A stretch of DNA of 64,000 nt from Hemicordylus capensis (lineage: Eukaryota; Chordata; Lepidosauria; Squamata; Cordylidae): NCBI RefSeq assembly GCF_027244095.1, contig NC_069662.1, positions 10,938,501 to 11,002,500 of the forward strand, in the 5' to 3' direction. Below the pieces are notes generated by a model that saw only the letters and a list, made by a program, of their open reading frames with translations, was not told the origin of the DNA and made no database searches. The stretch's first letter is position 1. Each line of letters begins with the position of its first letter. Both the position numbers and the translations under genes were made by a program. Below, one piece after another: positions 1-11,190 of this stretch.

Positions 1-770
1 ACTCAATGTGCGGCAGCTGTGAAAAAGGCCAATTCCATGCTAGGGATCATTAGGAAGGGGATTGAAAATAAAACTGCTAATATTATAATGCCCTTATACA
101 AAACGATGGTGAGGCCACACCTGGAGTACTGCGTACAATTCTGGTCACCACATCTAAAAAAGGACATTGTAGAACTGGAAATGGTGCAGAAGAGGGCAAC
201 CAAGATGGTCAAGGGCCTAGAGCAGCTTTCTTATGAGGCTAGGCTACAACACCTGGGGCTATTTAGTTTGGAAAAAAGACGACTGCGGGGAGACATGATA
301 GAGGTCTATAAAACCATGCATGGGGTGGAGAAAGTGGATAGAGAGAAATTCTTCTCCCTTTCTCATAACACTAGAACAGGGATCGTCCCATGAAACTGAT
401 TGCCAGGAAATCTAGGACCAGCAAACGGAAGTACTTTTTCACACAACGCATAATTAACTTGTGGAACTCTCTGCCACAAGATGTGGTGACAGCCAACAAC
501 CTGGATGGCTTTAAGAGGGGTTTAGATAATTTCATGGAGAAGAGGTCTATTGACAGCTACTAGTCGGAGGGCTGTGGGCCACCTCCAGCCTTGGGGGCGG
601 GGTGCCTCTGGGTACCAGTTGTGGGGGAGTAACAGCAGGAGAGAGGGCATGCCCTCAACTCCTGCCTGTGGCTTCCAGCGGCATCTGGTGGGCCACTGTG
701 CGAAACGGGATGCTGGACCAGATGGGCCTTGGGCCTGATCCAGCAGGGCTGTTCTTATGTTCTTATGTTC
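1..770 (+). mobile_element. CR1 LINE, 3' end
   Basis: 5'-truncated CR1-type non-LTR retrotransposon that enters at the left edge. Positions 19-393 translate to the CR1 reverse transcriptase C-terminus (motifs such as MVRPHLEYCVQFWSPH and LQHLGLFSLEKRR), followed by the usual CR1 3' UTR and a terminal run of TTCTTATG units near 750-770. Related 3' ends lie at 11190-11700 (plus) and 45746-46093 (minus). The reading frame is lost after position 393, so this is a dead copy. It lies in intron 3, or a downstream part, of V2R gene A. Confidence 0.9.
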
Positions 771-2440
771 TAGTGGCTCTAAAGGCAATTTTTTTTGTTG
801 CTTTTATAGATTTAAAATCTGCGTTTGATTCATTCTCCAGATACTTATTATGGTCCAAACACGAAAAAACTACAATAGATAAGAGACTGTTATTTCTGAT
901 GATGCAGCTTTATTCCAAATCTTCGCTATGAGTTAGGTATGCCACTAATGGGGCTCTAAGTGATCTAACTCCTTCTACTCGTGGGGTCAGACAGGGTTGT
1001 GTCTTGGCCCCTACATCATTCAATCTCTTTATTAATGATTTGGCCCAATGTCTGGAAAAGGTGGATTCACATGTACCAAAGCTGGCTAATAAACGAGTGC
1101 CAGTTTTGTTATACGCTGATGATGCAGCTGTATTATCTCAGACTAGACTAGGGTTGCAAAGATTGCTGCATGCTTTTGCCTGCTACTGCAAAGATAACTA
1201 GCTAGTTATCATTTATAAAAAATCAAAAGTCCTGCTTTTTTCTAAATCCAGGAAATTATATAAATGGGTAGTAAATCAGAACCGTATTGAGCAGGTTTAC
1301 AAATTTAAATATTTAGGCATCCCCCCCCCCAATATAATCTTAATTGGAATACTCATAGGATGTCCTCTGTTCATATAGCCCATAAAACTCTTAGTGCCTT
1401 TTTGCACTTCTACTGTTCTAAAGGAGGCCAGTACATTCCTATGGCACTCCATGTATTATGGGCTAAGATTGTGGCTCAATTACTTTTTGGAGCCTCATTA
1501 TGGATACAGGGAGTAACATCTGATTTGGAGAGAGTACAGTCTATATTCCTAAGAGCAATCTTTGCAGTGCCTAGGTGTGTGTCATATTCTGCTCTTTGCC
1601 TGGAATCTGGGTCTTTCTCTATAGCCTGTAAAGCTTGGGAATCTACTTTTGCTAGATGGATCAAACTCTGTTTAGAGATCCGGGAATTTTTTCTTTTGAT
1701 ATTTATGGTTGGACTCTTATCCAAACCCCTGGCTATCTTATATAAATAATAAAATAATGCAATTGGGGCTTTCTCCTTCTGAACTACTTACCCTGGATAA
1801 TAATCAGGTGAAGGAAACACTCTTCTTGTGGTTGCATGATATTGAACATCAGGAACCTATGTCCTTGGCTAATAGGAACTGCTCTCCCCTACATTTTGGG
1901 ATTTTCCCCCATATGGGAGATAGAGGTGCTAATTATTTAACAACACTTCACTTTTCTAAGTTTCGGGTTGCATTTGCTCAGGCTCGCTTAAATGTGCTGC
2001 TCTCCTCTCTTTTGGAAAGGAGGTTTGCTAAGGATCCTTCAACTACGGTTTTCTGCCCTTGTGGTTCCAGCCTCCTGGAAACTGTTATCCATGTGTTCTC
2101 TTCTATTGTTGTTTGTATCATGATGTCAGAGAAGAACTTATTTCCCCCTTGTTAGTTAGATTTACCGGAAGGTGTGAGCTTTTTTATACACAATATTGCC
2201 TTGCGGACAGAAGCTGTGAGGTTACAAAAGCAGTAGCAAAAATTTTTTATATTGCTATGAGATTCAGGTCTCAATTAAAGTCCCAATTTTAGGAGCCATT
2301 TTACTCTTTTTAAAGTAATCTATTTTGGATGCTTGTATACTGTTTTATTGTGTGTTATTATTAGTTACCATTTGTGTGTATTAGCTATATTTGTTATTTT
2401 TATCTCTTTGCTGGCCAATGGCTGTAATAAAATTGACTGA
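771..2440 (+). mobile_element. Unassigned LINE, reverse transcriptase fragment
   Basis: Decayed non-LTR retrotransposon. Visible reverse transcriptase motifs are FIDLKSAFDS (about 806-835), GVRQGCVLAP (about 982-1011) and the catalytic box LLYADDAAVL (about 1106-1135). A C-terminal CPCG...H segment lies near 2056-2100. The coding region is split over several frames (602-931, 1004-1201, 1360-1749, 1709-2155). The tail ends near 2440 with a short TTGACTGACTG run. A second copy lies at about 27090-28990. The motifs fit the Jockey/R1/Vingi-like part of the LINE tree, but I cannot place the family more exactly. Confidence 0.75.
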
Positions 2441-2860
2441 CTGCATGTGGCAGCCAGATTGGTCTCTTGGGTATCCTGGAGAGACCACATTGTGCCTATT
2501 CTTGAACAGTTGCACTAGATGCCAATATATTTCTGGGCAAAGTGCAAAGTGCTAGTATTACCTTTAAAGCTCTGAATGGCTTTGGTCTGGCTAACTTGAG
2601 AGATCACCTTTCTCTACAAGAACCCACCACTCATCAAGATCATTAGGAAGGGTCCATCTTTGGGTGCCACTGGTTCATCTGGTGGTGACCTGGGATTTGG
2701 CCTTCTCTGTTGTCACCCATGGGTTGTCGAACACTATCCCCATGGATATTAGAGGATTATCTTCCTTGGAGGTCTTCAAGAGAGCTTTAAAGGCCCATCT
2801 TTTTAGCCTGGCTTTTAATGATATCTAGAGCTTCTTCTCACTCTCATGGGCAGTCTGCAG
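2441..2860 (+). mobile_element. L2 LINE, 3' fragment
   Basis: The sequence runs parallel to the L2 piece at 52130-52795: both share the stretch around 'cctggagagaccaca', the block around 'accttTaaagc' and 'atcttccttggagg', and the end of the reverse transcriptase ORF. It is highly diverged and has no open frame. Confidence 0.7.
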
Positions 2861-3110
2861 GGAGAGGGGGTTAGAATTACCCTCTCCGCAGAAGATTAGT
2901 GTTGCCTTCTTGGGTGGGCAGATTGCCTGCCCAGATGAGCACCTGCCTGGATGAGCACCCGTGTTGAGTCATGCCGCCTCATGCTGCCCCACCACTTGGA
3001 GGGATCCCACTCCCCCCTGAGTATGTCAGCTGTGGCTGACAGACAATTGCCAAAATGGGGTTAGGAGAGGGCTCACTCTCGTAACCCCATTTTGAGGCGT
3101 GGCTTCACAG
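2861..3110. repeat. Small inverted repeat region
   Basis: Positions 3051-3063 and 3082-3094 form a 13-bp inverted repeat (caaaatggggtta and its complement) with an 18-base loop. This may be one end of a decayed DNA transposon. No family was recognised. Confidence 0.4.
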
Positions 3111-3654
3111 GCGAGTTTGCCACTGTGCTGCTGTCGGTATCATTCTCATCATTAGAATACAGTCTATATCATGGCTGCTTTCCTCTGCAAAGTTACAAGC
3201 GCTCTTGCACAAGCACAGCAATTGCTCAAAGAAGTCACACACTGGGACAGACATTGGAAATAATGTCTTTACCTTTGCACCACTGTGTGTTTACAATTTT
3301 TGCACATGCACAAGAGTGGTCTCACACAAGTCAGAAAACATAATGTCAGTTGTGCAGTGTGTCAGCCAATTTGGTGGAGGGGGGGTGATATAGCAATGAG
3401 AGGAAGATGATTCCATTCCCTCAATTAACTTACCCATATGTATATAAAAATTCTACAAGAATTCTAAGTTATAGGTGTGACTAACCTAATACAATCTCCA
3501 TACCCTTTAATGTGAGTGGTGCCTCAGTGAACTAGTTGGAGAACAGAGGTGACAACAGTCCTAGAACTTTAGTATTAACTAGTCTTTCCAAGAGACATTT
3601 TATACACAGTCTGGATTCTATTTTCACTCCAGCAGATGCAACTCAGGGGGTTAC
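3111..3654 (-). other. Intron 3 start of V2R gene A
   Basis: No coding exon is seen. The block is homologous to the first part of intron 3 in gene B (about 24300-24918) and gene C (about 54040-54691), so it was copied with the genes. Exon 4 of gene A is not in this stretch and must lie to the left of the window. Confidence 0.6.
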
Positions 3655-4515
3655 CTGCCATGGCAGATGATAAAGAAGCTTCCGTCTATCTGCATCCATC
3701 CTTCCTCTTTGATTAGATTTAGATGAATGCATGGCATGTAATGCATGTGCCACAGCATAGACAGCATTGTAGATGCTATAGCTGTGACCAGTCATGGTCA
3801 TTTCAAAAACTGATGCAGAAAGAGTCTCCAGCTTCTCCTCTCCAGTGCAGAGTTCCTCAACCTTCTCATCTGCAGTGAAGTCAGGGAACTGGCAATTAAA
3901 TGCATCTTGCCAAAAGACCCTGAGAAAGCCATCAACTTTCTCTGAAATGGGGTTTCTCATCTGAAGAAACTGCTGGAATCCGAACACTTCTTTTGAGTGC
4001 AATGCAAAGGAAAGAGCCCCATGGAGGAAGTGCAGATCTGCATTTCTTTGAAATCCAAGTGATGTGAAATCCATCTGAGCAATCATAATCCAGATTTTAC
4101 CTCTTTCCTTAACTGGCATATTCTCTGTTTCTGCAAAGTTGTGCATTAGTATGAGAATGAACATGGTCTGTATTTCACCGTATATGATCAATGCATTAGC
4201 AGTGCTTCTGGATACAATGTTCATTGATTCCACTCCTTCCCCTACTGTTTCTACAATGCCACGGGAACCTTTCAGTGTTGGGAAGCTTTCTATAAAGTCA
4301 AAACAGATGCCTTTCTCAGAAAACATGGCCAATGTGTCGTGTAGGAAAACCTCTCCATTTTCATCATGCATATAAAACATCCCAATCCATGTCCACCCAA
4401 AATGCAGGAGTAATTGGAGAATCCCTTCATATTGATGACCCCCTTTTGGTAACATCCAGTGGAGGAAACCAGTTTCCATGTTGTTTTTCGTCATTTTAGT
4501 GGAGCCATAAATGAG
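3655..4515 (-). CDS. Gene A exon 3
   Basis: 861 nt, phase 0 at both ends, beginning LIYGSTKM and ending HLPWQ. It carries the bulk of the Venus-flytrap domain, including [31 protein letters not shown] and [17 protein letters not shown]. The acceptor is ttttttAG and the donor CAG-GTAACC. Confidence 0.93.
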
Positions 4516-7500
4516 CTAAAAAAGAGAGGGAAAATATATCCTTCATATATAAGCTGTGTGTGAGTGTACAGAGGCTCAGTGCCAGAATAATTTGTAATGC
4601 ATAGTCCCATAAAAAGGGGACGGGCAGTTCTGAGAAGCTGCTTACCAAGAAAATAGGGAAGAAGGAATGGGTTCCAGTATGAACAGTGGCATGTAAATGA
4701 AATAAATATGTAGATCGTATTCTAAACTGCATATTCCATGCAAACATCTTACCTGTGGGATCTTGTAGATGAACAGATTCTTTGCCATGTAGAGAGAGAC
4801 ATCAGAGTTAGGTCCCCCAATTACTGCTAATGGATAGTTCTGCATGTCACATTTGTAGTTTGGGATGAATTGGTTCTGTGTAGAAAGAAGTTCCAGTGTA
4901 GCCTGAGTGGTCCATCTTGGATGAAAATGGCTATTATATATGTTGAAGCCCAGGGTGATGTTGGACAAAATCTCAGGATTGTCATTGATCTCCTTTACAG
5001 CAAATACCAGGGCCAAGATGTGCTGATAATTCTGAGACATCACTCTATAATGAGAGGACACCTGCAATTTCAGTTCAATATTTTTGTACTGTCTTGCATT
5101 AAAATATGTATTGCTGTTTGTGTTTTGATAAATGATGTTTAGTGCTATAAATATGTAATTTTTTCAAAAATAAAGTGATACAATAAATAAATAAATTGGC
5201 CTGCTTTGGGAATGTGCAAAGAAGCATTTCCACACATCACTGGACTTTTGATTTCTCTGTAAATAACATCCATACTGGAATAGATGTGGGAGATGCTAGT
5301 TTCAGTAATGTTTATGAGGGGAGGGGGGAAACACACACACACACACACACACAGATAGCATTCAGAATGTGTAACCTTTGCTAACAGGGCAAGAAGCACT
5401 TTTTAAAACCTCATTCTGAGTTCTGAAATCATACTTATGAGAGTTCTTCAAAGAAGTCCCTTTGGTTATATGAGATGCCTCACCAACTTTACCAAAGCAG
5501 ATAACCTTCAATAATTGTATATTCTGCTTCAGATAATTTCATTGGTGAACCTCACCCCATCTCACCCCAAGCATGATGCCCTGTGCAGCCACTGAGAAAA
5601 ATGAATTGCTAGCTTTAAAAAAATGAACATTTCAAACACAACAGTAATATGGATCTAGTATTCAGCATTTCCATTCTCAGAATGGAGTTCTCATATTCAT
5701 TCTACAAATCAGTCTCCCACAGATATCATAGCTCTTTGTTTTCCCCTTCAGCTGTCCTGGCTACATATGATCCTGTAGAGTTCCAGTGCCATTAGGAGGC
5801 TATATTTCAATGTTACTTATGATTTATAAACATTCCTGAAGATTTCAGTTACATTATACACTCATTGCCACCTTCGAATTAACTTCAAACCTTGGTATTT
5901 AGCACACTGAAACTGGTTAGTTGAGCTTAGCAAAAGCATAGGTAGGAGGCTGACAGAAATTCATTCAGTCTGGTGTTTAAAACATGTAAATAGAGTAAGG
6001 TTTATTTAACAGATAGTTTTCACTGAGGTTGGTTTGTATTAATCTAGACTTCAAAACTGTCTCTAACAGAACATTTTGATTTACAGCTCTCTAGATTCCA
6101 AACTTTCCAGCACCACACAAACAAAATGTTAACTTGCTTAAAAAATCACAGATACCAACATCCTCTGTCCATTCCAGCCAAACACAGATGAGAGTGGTTC
6201 CCTTTGGAAATGTGGCTGCATCTCTGGGAGTACATCTAGCCGGTTGTGTCTCATAGTGCCTATATACTGTAGGTCAACCCCTTGCTCAAGAGAGTCTCTG
6301 CCAGCTCTGCGCTGGGAAAATGTCAGCCTTCCACCACAATCCTCCAAGTGTTGTTCCATGGCTGCACAATATACAGCCCTATGTCTCGTTGCTGTGGTCC
6401 TCCAGCTTGCTTCCCAAGGTAAACTACATCTTCTGTCACTGGGAAGAATTTTTCTGCATCATGGCACCATCATATTGTCAAGCCATACTTATTTGGTTTG
6501 TTTGGCACATATCGCCAGAAGGGACAGTGCCCTCGAAAAGCCAACTACTGCTCATCAACTGTTAGGTCAGACCCAGGAATGTCGGACTGCAGCTGATGCT
6601 GCACAAACAAGATCCAGATAACTCAAATGGGTGCCAGCTTGCCAGTCACTCTTCTCACCTGTTGTGTGGCTTCAACACTGAGCCATAAAACAATAACTTG
6701 TGATGGCCCTAAACAAGCTCAGTTTTATCATGGAATGTAAGTAGAGACACCCAAAACATGCCTGCCCAAATGCCAATCGAGAATAACTAAATCAATTCTT
6801 TCTCAACCACCATAACAAGGCACCAGCCCAAGTTCAATGTGCTCACTGATCCAAATAGAGAAACTGAGAGTTGGCATTACCTGCTTATCCAGACTGATTT
6901 TTGTTTGCACCAGTTGTCATGCTATGCAACATATTGTGGTCAGTTGGGAACCAATGCTGGCTACTGTGCAAGAGTGTTCTTATATGACTAGCAAACGCAC
7001 ACCATCGCACTTGCAAAACCCTACAGCCATAATTTCCAGTGTGCACAGTATTGTACAAGCATGATTGTACAACTTTGCATATTAGCACAAGAGCAATCAT
7101 AGGCAACAGTAGCAGCATTGTTTTAGAACTACCCACTCTACACTTCATGACATATTAGCGACTATTATTAGTCATGATTAAAATACTCATGTGTCACATT
7201 TCATCAATCAGTTCTCAACTGTTCAGTTCTCAATTGTTCTCAATGGTTCAGTATTTAACAATAAAGTAAGCACAGGCTGTGAGTGCATCAAAGAGACAAC
7301 CGTAGAAGGTCAGGATTTATGAGATAAAAGGGAGCAGTTGTTCAATCAGTTCTCAAGGACAACTGGTCTTGTGGTAGCAAGCATGACTTGTCCCCTTAGC
7401 TAAGCAGGGTCTGCCCTGGTTGCATATGAATATGAGACTTGGTGTGTAAGCACTGTAAAATATTCCCCTTAGGGGATGGAGCCACTCTGGGAAGCGCAGA

Positions 7501-7807
7501 AGGTTCCGAGTTCCATCCTTGGCTTCTCCAAGATAGGGCTGAGAGGCCAAGATAGGCCTATCTCCAAGATAGGGCTGAGAGAGATTCCTGCCTGCAACCT
7601 TGGAGAAGCCAATGCCAGTCTGTGAAGACAATCCTGAGCTAGATAGACCAAGGGTCTGACTCAGTATATGGCAGCTTACTATGTTCCTATGTTCCATACA
7701 TTTAAAAAAATTGAGGAAATAGCTCACTGTCCTAGGTCTCCCTCCCTCCCACTCTCTCTCTCTCTCTTTCACAGACACAGACACAGACACACACACAGAC
7801 ACACAGA

Positions 7808-7842
<35 letters not shown>

Positions 7843-8498
7843 CTCCCAGCAACAGCCACTGGAGATATGTCCCTTTGCCACTAAGAATAAAAAGGAGTCC
7901 TCCTCCTGTTTAAATGGAGTCAGCACTTTAAAAGGGGAGTCTATTTGTCCAGTTAGCAGGACAAATAATCCCAATGCCCCAAATAACCAGGACATTCTTC
8001 AGAGATACACTGATCACAGAAGGATATTTGAAACCTGGAATGTTATTATTATATTATCATTATTAGCAGAAGAAAGGGAGGCTTTCTTTGAAGAAGGGAG
8101 GTTGCAATACTAGTCATTCCAAATGCAGACCTTAAGCAAAAGCCAATCCATAGGACTGGCGTACTTGAGGTTCTTTTTTGGACTGGTGTATGATAAACAT
8201 GTAAAAATAAAAGAGCTACTCCTTACAGAACATCATCATAAAGTTCAGAAGAGGGGCGCTTTTCAAAAGTAGCTGGAGTGAAAAATACATAGATCTGAGA
8301 AATGATGCCAACGATGAGGAGGTCTCCTGACTGATAGAACTTGTGAAGAATAGGAAGAGGGTCAGCGATAATGCAATCAGCAACTGGAGCATTCCTCACC
8401 ACTGCAGGCAGACACAGGACTACCAGTACCATGAAGAGCAGAACTTTGTTTGAACATCTCCCCTTTAAAGAACAATTCACTTCTCCCCACATCTTCAT
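3655..8498 (-). CDS. V2R gene A: vomeronasal type-2 receptor, exons 1-3 (partial)
   Basis: Receptor for chemical cues, expected in the membrane of vomeronasal sensory neurons. Three exons are present: 8227-8498, 4753-5044 and 3655-4515, giving 475 codons in one frame once spliced. They encode a hydrophobic leader ([13 protein letters not shown]), the conserved V2R N-terminus ([16 protein letters not shown]), the [17 protein letters not shown] segment and most of the Venus-flytrap ligand domain. All visible splice sites are GT-AG. No stop or frameshift is seen. Exons 4-6 lie left of the window, so completeness cannot be judged. In the ligand domain it is much closer to gene C than to gene B. 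The ATG at 8498 was chosen because the same methionine is present in B and C. Reptile annotations often call such genes 'vomeronasal type-2 receptor 26-like'. Confidence 0.92.
4753..5044 (-). CDS. Gene A exon 2
   Basis: Encodes [12 protein letters not shown] to FIYKIPQ, the first half of ligand-domain lobe 1. The 292-nt length matches exon 2 of B and C. The acceptor is tattatAG at 5046-5045, which restores the frame left by exon 1. The alternative AG at 5063-5062 would break that frame. The donor is CAG-GTAAGA. Confidence 0.9.
5045..6084 (-). other. Intron 1 of gene A, 3' part
   Basis: No exon is seen. Much of it aligns by eye with intron 1 of gene C (56388-57030 and 57480-58200) and, in part, with gene B (30390-30800). 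A short (AC)n run lies at 5332-5353. Confidence 0.6.
6085..6850 (-). mobile_element. piggyBac transposase relic in intron 1 of gene A
   Basis: On the minus strand 6138-6359 translates to a piggyBac DDE-domain segment, with the landmark order seen in that family: an [17 protein letters not shown]-like stretch followed by LSSVFGW and LVS. Upstream pieces correspond to the parts better seen in the copies of genes B (35020-35740) and C (58260-59165). All three sit at the matching place in intron 1, so the insertion predates the gene duplications. The ORF is broken and no complete transposase remains. Confidence 0.7.
6851..7359 (-). other. Intron 1 of gene A, middle part
   Basis: No gene is seen. 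The stretch around 6880-7160 aligns with 59200-59480 in gene C and 35770-36080 in gene B, so it belongs to the ancestral intron. Confidence 0.55.
7360..7693 (+). mobile_element. 5S-like SINE
   Basis: Full-length short interspersed element. Its head reads gctggtcttgtggtagcaag (tRNA box A-like) and then contains TTAGCTAAGCAGGGTCTG and a GAGACT block that match the internal control region of vertebrate 5S rRNA. The tail ends in the CR1-like run 'atgttcctatgttcc'. An internal duplication of the 'agatagggctgagag' segment is visible near 7530-7580. Sister copies are at 12424-12722, 33660-33948 and 58617-58853. Confidence 0.75.
7746..7842 (+). repeat. (CT)n and (AC)n microsatellite
   Basis: A CT run (about 7752-7768) leads into an imperfect then pure AC run up to about 7842. 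Confidence 0.95.
8227..8498 (-). CDS. Gene A exon 1
   Basis: Encodes the start codon, leader peptide and N-terminus to SSELYDDVL. The exon ends in phase 2 at a GTAAGG donor (GT at 8226-8225). The hydrophobic run lies about residues 22-35. Length 272 nt. Confidence 0.9.
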
Positions 8499-8960
8499 TT
8501 GAATGCTTTGCTTGACAACAATTCACTTGGCTGATCTGAAGCCAAGACTGCACAACATTAGATGGTTGATCAGACTGATTCACACTTTGGCATTTCTAGA
8601 ACCTGCTCTGAAGGGTACAAGAGATATTAATAGAATCCTATTGCCTTGTTTCTTTAGTGGCCACTGGAACTCCTTTGAGATTTGGAGGAGTAGGAGGAGG
8701 AGAAGTTATCATGTTTAATTTGAAAATTGCAGGGAAGTTTTCCCCTCAGAATGACACCTGCTCTTCAATACTGCTGAAAGAAACTTGTTTATTACATTTC
8801 AGCAGAAGAAATCTTCTTGGTCTCCTCAGTGGGACAGCAAGAGATAGCTGGCTTTGCAATAACCCACAGCAACAAAGCAATAAAAGAAGGCCCCAACACC
8901 CCATTTTTCTTTCTTTATCTTAATATAGGTTTGTTAAAATTGCTCACCCTGGCAGGAACA
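8499..8960 (-). promoter_or_regulatory. Conserved 5' flank of gene A
   Basis: The block directly upstream of exon 1 is conserved with 36720-37130 (gene B) and 60345-60890 (gene C). It contains a TATA-like TATTAATA at about 8624-8633, roughly 130 bases before the ATG, present also in C and altered in B. It probably holds the promoter and 5' UTR. This is inference from conservation and position. Confidence 0.45.
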
Positions 8961-8963
8961 AAT

Positions 8964-9011
8964 AAATACATACATACATACATACATACATACATACATA
9001 CATACATAAAC
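8964..9011 (+). repeat. (ATAC)n microsatellite
   Basis: About eleven tandem tetranucleotide units. Confidence 0.95.
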
Positions 9012-9055
9012 ACATAAAATAATAAGAATATACTTCTACATTGGCATTTCAAAGC

Positions 9056-10282
9056 CATTGTCCTCACACCCACCAGCACCGTGCCCAAAAAAATACACTG
9101 AAAGCAAGACTTGGGCGAAAGGGTCACAACTTTATTGAGAAATTCAAACTGGATTTTGCTGCTGGAAAATCCACCCCCAGGCAGTGCGGGACTAACCTAT
9201 GCTGAGGCTGGACAACTTAGCCATTCCACAGCCTGATGAGTGACACACCCTGGCTCAGAACCTGGCATCTGAGCAGTCCTGATATCTGTCCCTCATAGCC
9301 AACCCAAAGGGGTTGAGGCCCTCTTGTGAACTTTACCCTCCCCCAAGCCACACAGCTTTGAAGTTGTGAAGTCCTTGAAGCACATGTGAGTGTGAAATGT
9401 AGCCCCTGAACTGCAAAGCCTCTGATTGCACACTCCCCTGATTTAAATAACACCAGGACGTTCATCGGCGTAAATCCCAACTTCTGCTGAATGCCCTTCC
9501 CGCGCACTGCCCCGGAGGGGAAAGCTAGCCTTGCTTGGCCTTGCATCCCCCAACAAACACCCTTGCAGGAATTCTGAAAGCCCCTGCCACAGGTGCAATA
9601 AATAAATATCGCACCCTGAGGCAGAGAGGTGGACACCATCAGGGCTAGAAAAAAACAATCCTGGGGTAAGCCACAACAAAGCCACCCTGTCCAAAGCCAC
9701 GCCATATCCTTGTTGATCTTCCTCCTAGCCCTTTCCATGCTTTTCCATGCTCTACACTGCAACAAATCCCCCCAAGCCATGACAAGCCCTGGAATCCATT
9801 CCTGGAGTGTTGCAATGTCTGCCTTAGGTTGCAGAACCAAAGAGGTTCTGTTCCATTGGGCCAAATCATTTTCTCCCAAAGGCACTAATGTCAAACTGGA
9901 CCCGGGGGGGCGGTGAACTCTCAAAACCACCTTAACTACTAGTAGTAATTGTACTAGCAGTACAAACCCCCAACCCAGTCCAAAAAACTGGGACCAGAGC
10001 ACCCACCAGCACCAAAAAAAAGGCAAAGCCATCCCACACTTAATTGCCACCACTGCCCGCCAGCAACTCTTGGCCAAGCCCCGGGAGTTCTGACAGAGAG
10101 CTCTGATCAGAAGCTTGCCTGAACGGGACTGGATCTTGCTAGGAGCATGCTGGGCAAATGGCCCTGAAGCTCCACCCCCTCCCAGAAGTCTCAATCACAG
10201 GTGGCCACTGTGGTGCCTGATCCAGGAATGGGTCAAAGTGCTGCTCCCCTGCACAAGGCCATTGGGTGGCCTAATTTTGAAA
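9056..10282 (-). mobile_element. Retroelement fossil with an SGNH-like segment (DIRS/LTR kin)
   Basis: Decayed retroelement fragment of about 1.2 kb in the spacer upstream of gene A. The minus strand shows a segment resembling the SGNH/GDSL hydrolase region (short motif SPDGVHLSASGCDIYLL) that some reptile DIRS-like and LTR elements carry, and a polyadenylation-type AATAAA near 9135. It is broken, with several breaks, and lacks reverse transcriptase and integrase parts here. The matching place upstream of gene C (about 60950-60985) has no such insert, so it arrived after A and C separated. The family is not certain. Confidence 0.5.
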
Positions 10283-11094
10283 TGCTCTTTGATAAGCATC
10301 TCCTCTACCATAGAAGTTCTCTCTGTAGCTGCAGAATAAATTTCCCTTCTCCCCAAACCTGCTGGTTTTCCTCTAAATCCTTTTGAAGGGAACTATATTG
10401 TCTTAACTCATGTTTGATTGGGGTTTATTACTCATGCTTCTCCAGATTAATGGCGATAGGGGCACCGAATGTACAAAGTAATAGATTGTAATCTCCACTT
10501 TAAAAATAAATAAATAAATCTGACAATGCATTGCTTAGGAATATTTTAATGCTGTATAAGTTACAACTGGGAACACTCAACAGAACATAATTATCAGGAT
10601 CAGAGGGATCAGAATCCAAATGGTAAAGTTTTCAAAATTATGTTTGGTTTAAGTTGGCATTAACCACATTCAACTAACATTCAATTGCCCTCCAAACAAT
10701 ATAATAATCATGTACGTCCTCAAATCACAAGGTGACCATTCCCTATGTTGAATACCAAAAATTTTGTAACCTTTTCATTGAAAATGAAGTCACCCATTTG
10801 TTAAAATTACCAATTAAATGAAATAAGTAGATCCAGTAACATTGACAGAATAATCTCACCTGCGATTTGCAGCAATTGTAGTGAATGAGGAAATGAAAAA
10901 AGCAGGCAATTTTACATATGTACTTCATGTTTTTCTTTTTTAAAATACACAAACACACCCACACTTTCAGTTAAAGGGAAAAAAACCCTTGGGTTTACAG
11001 AGATAGTTATTGGACAGCTCCAACTGAGCTCCAAACAGAAAGTAAATTTGATGGACCATGATGTTCACACCAACAGGTCATGAGATCTGATGTC
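10283..11094. other. Spacer block duplicated upstream of genes A and C
   Basis: No gene is seen. About 10283-10830 aligns with 60980-61565 upstream of gene C (shared stretches such as tcatgcttctccagattaat). It marks the segment that was duplicated together with the A/C-type gene. It is absent upstream of gene B. Confidence 0.7.
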
Positions 11095-11190
11095 CAATCT
11101 AAGCTTGCCTAAATGGGACTGGATCTCGGTGGGAGCATGCTGGGCAAATGGCCCTGAAGCTCCGACCCCACCCAGAAGTCTCCATCGAAG
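11095..11190. repeat. Short second piece of the 9056-10282 element
   Basis: About 95 bases match 10105-10200 in the same orientation (shared gcatgctgggcaaatggccc). It is a remnant of the same fossil retroelement family, cut off by the CR1 that follows. Confidence 0.7.

Noticed and set aside
5045-5067. Upstream AG as an alternative acceptor for exon 2 of gene A
   Set aside because: It gives a frame clash with exon 1, and the matching positions in B and C differ; the AG at 5046-5045 keeps the frame in all three genes.
7353-7995. ORFs rich in Cys-Val or Thr-His repeats
   Set aside because: Translation of the (AC)n microsatellite and the SINE beside it.
9217-10194. 325-codon minus-strand open frame
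   Set aside because: No known protein domain along its length, tryptophan- and cysteine-rich composition typical of a shadow frame, and it lies within a fossil retroelement. Not a gene.
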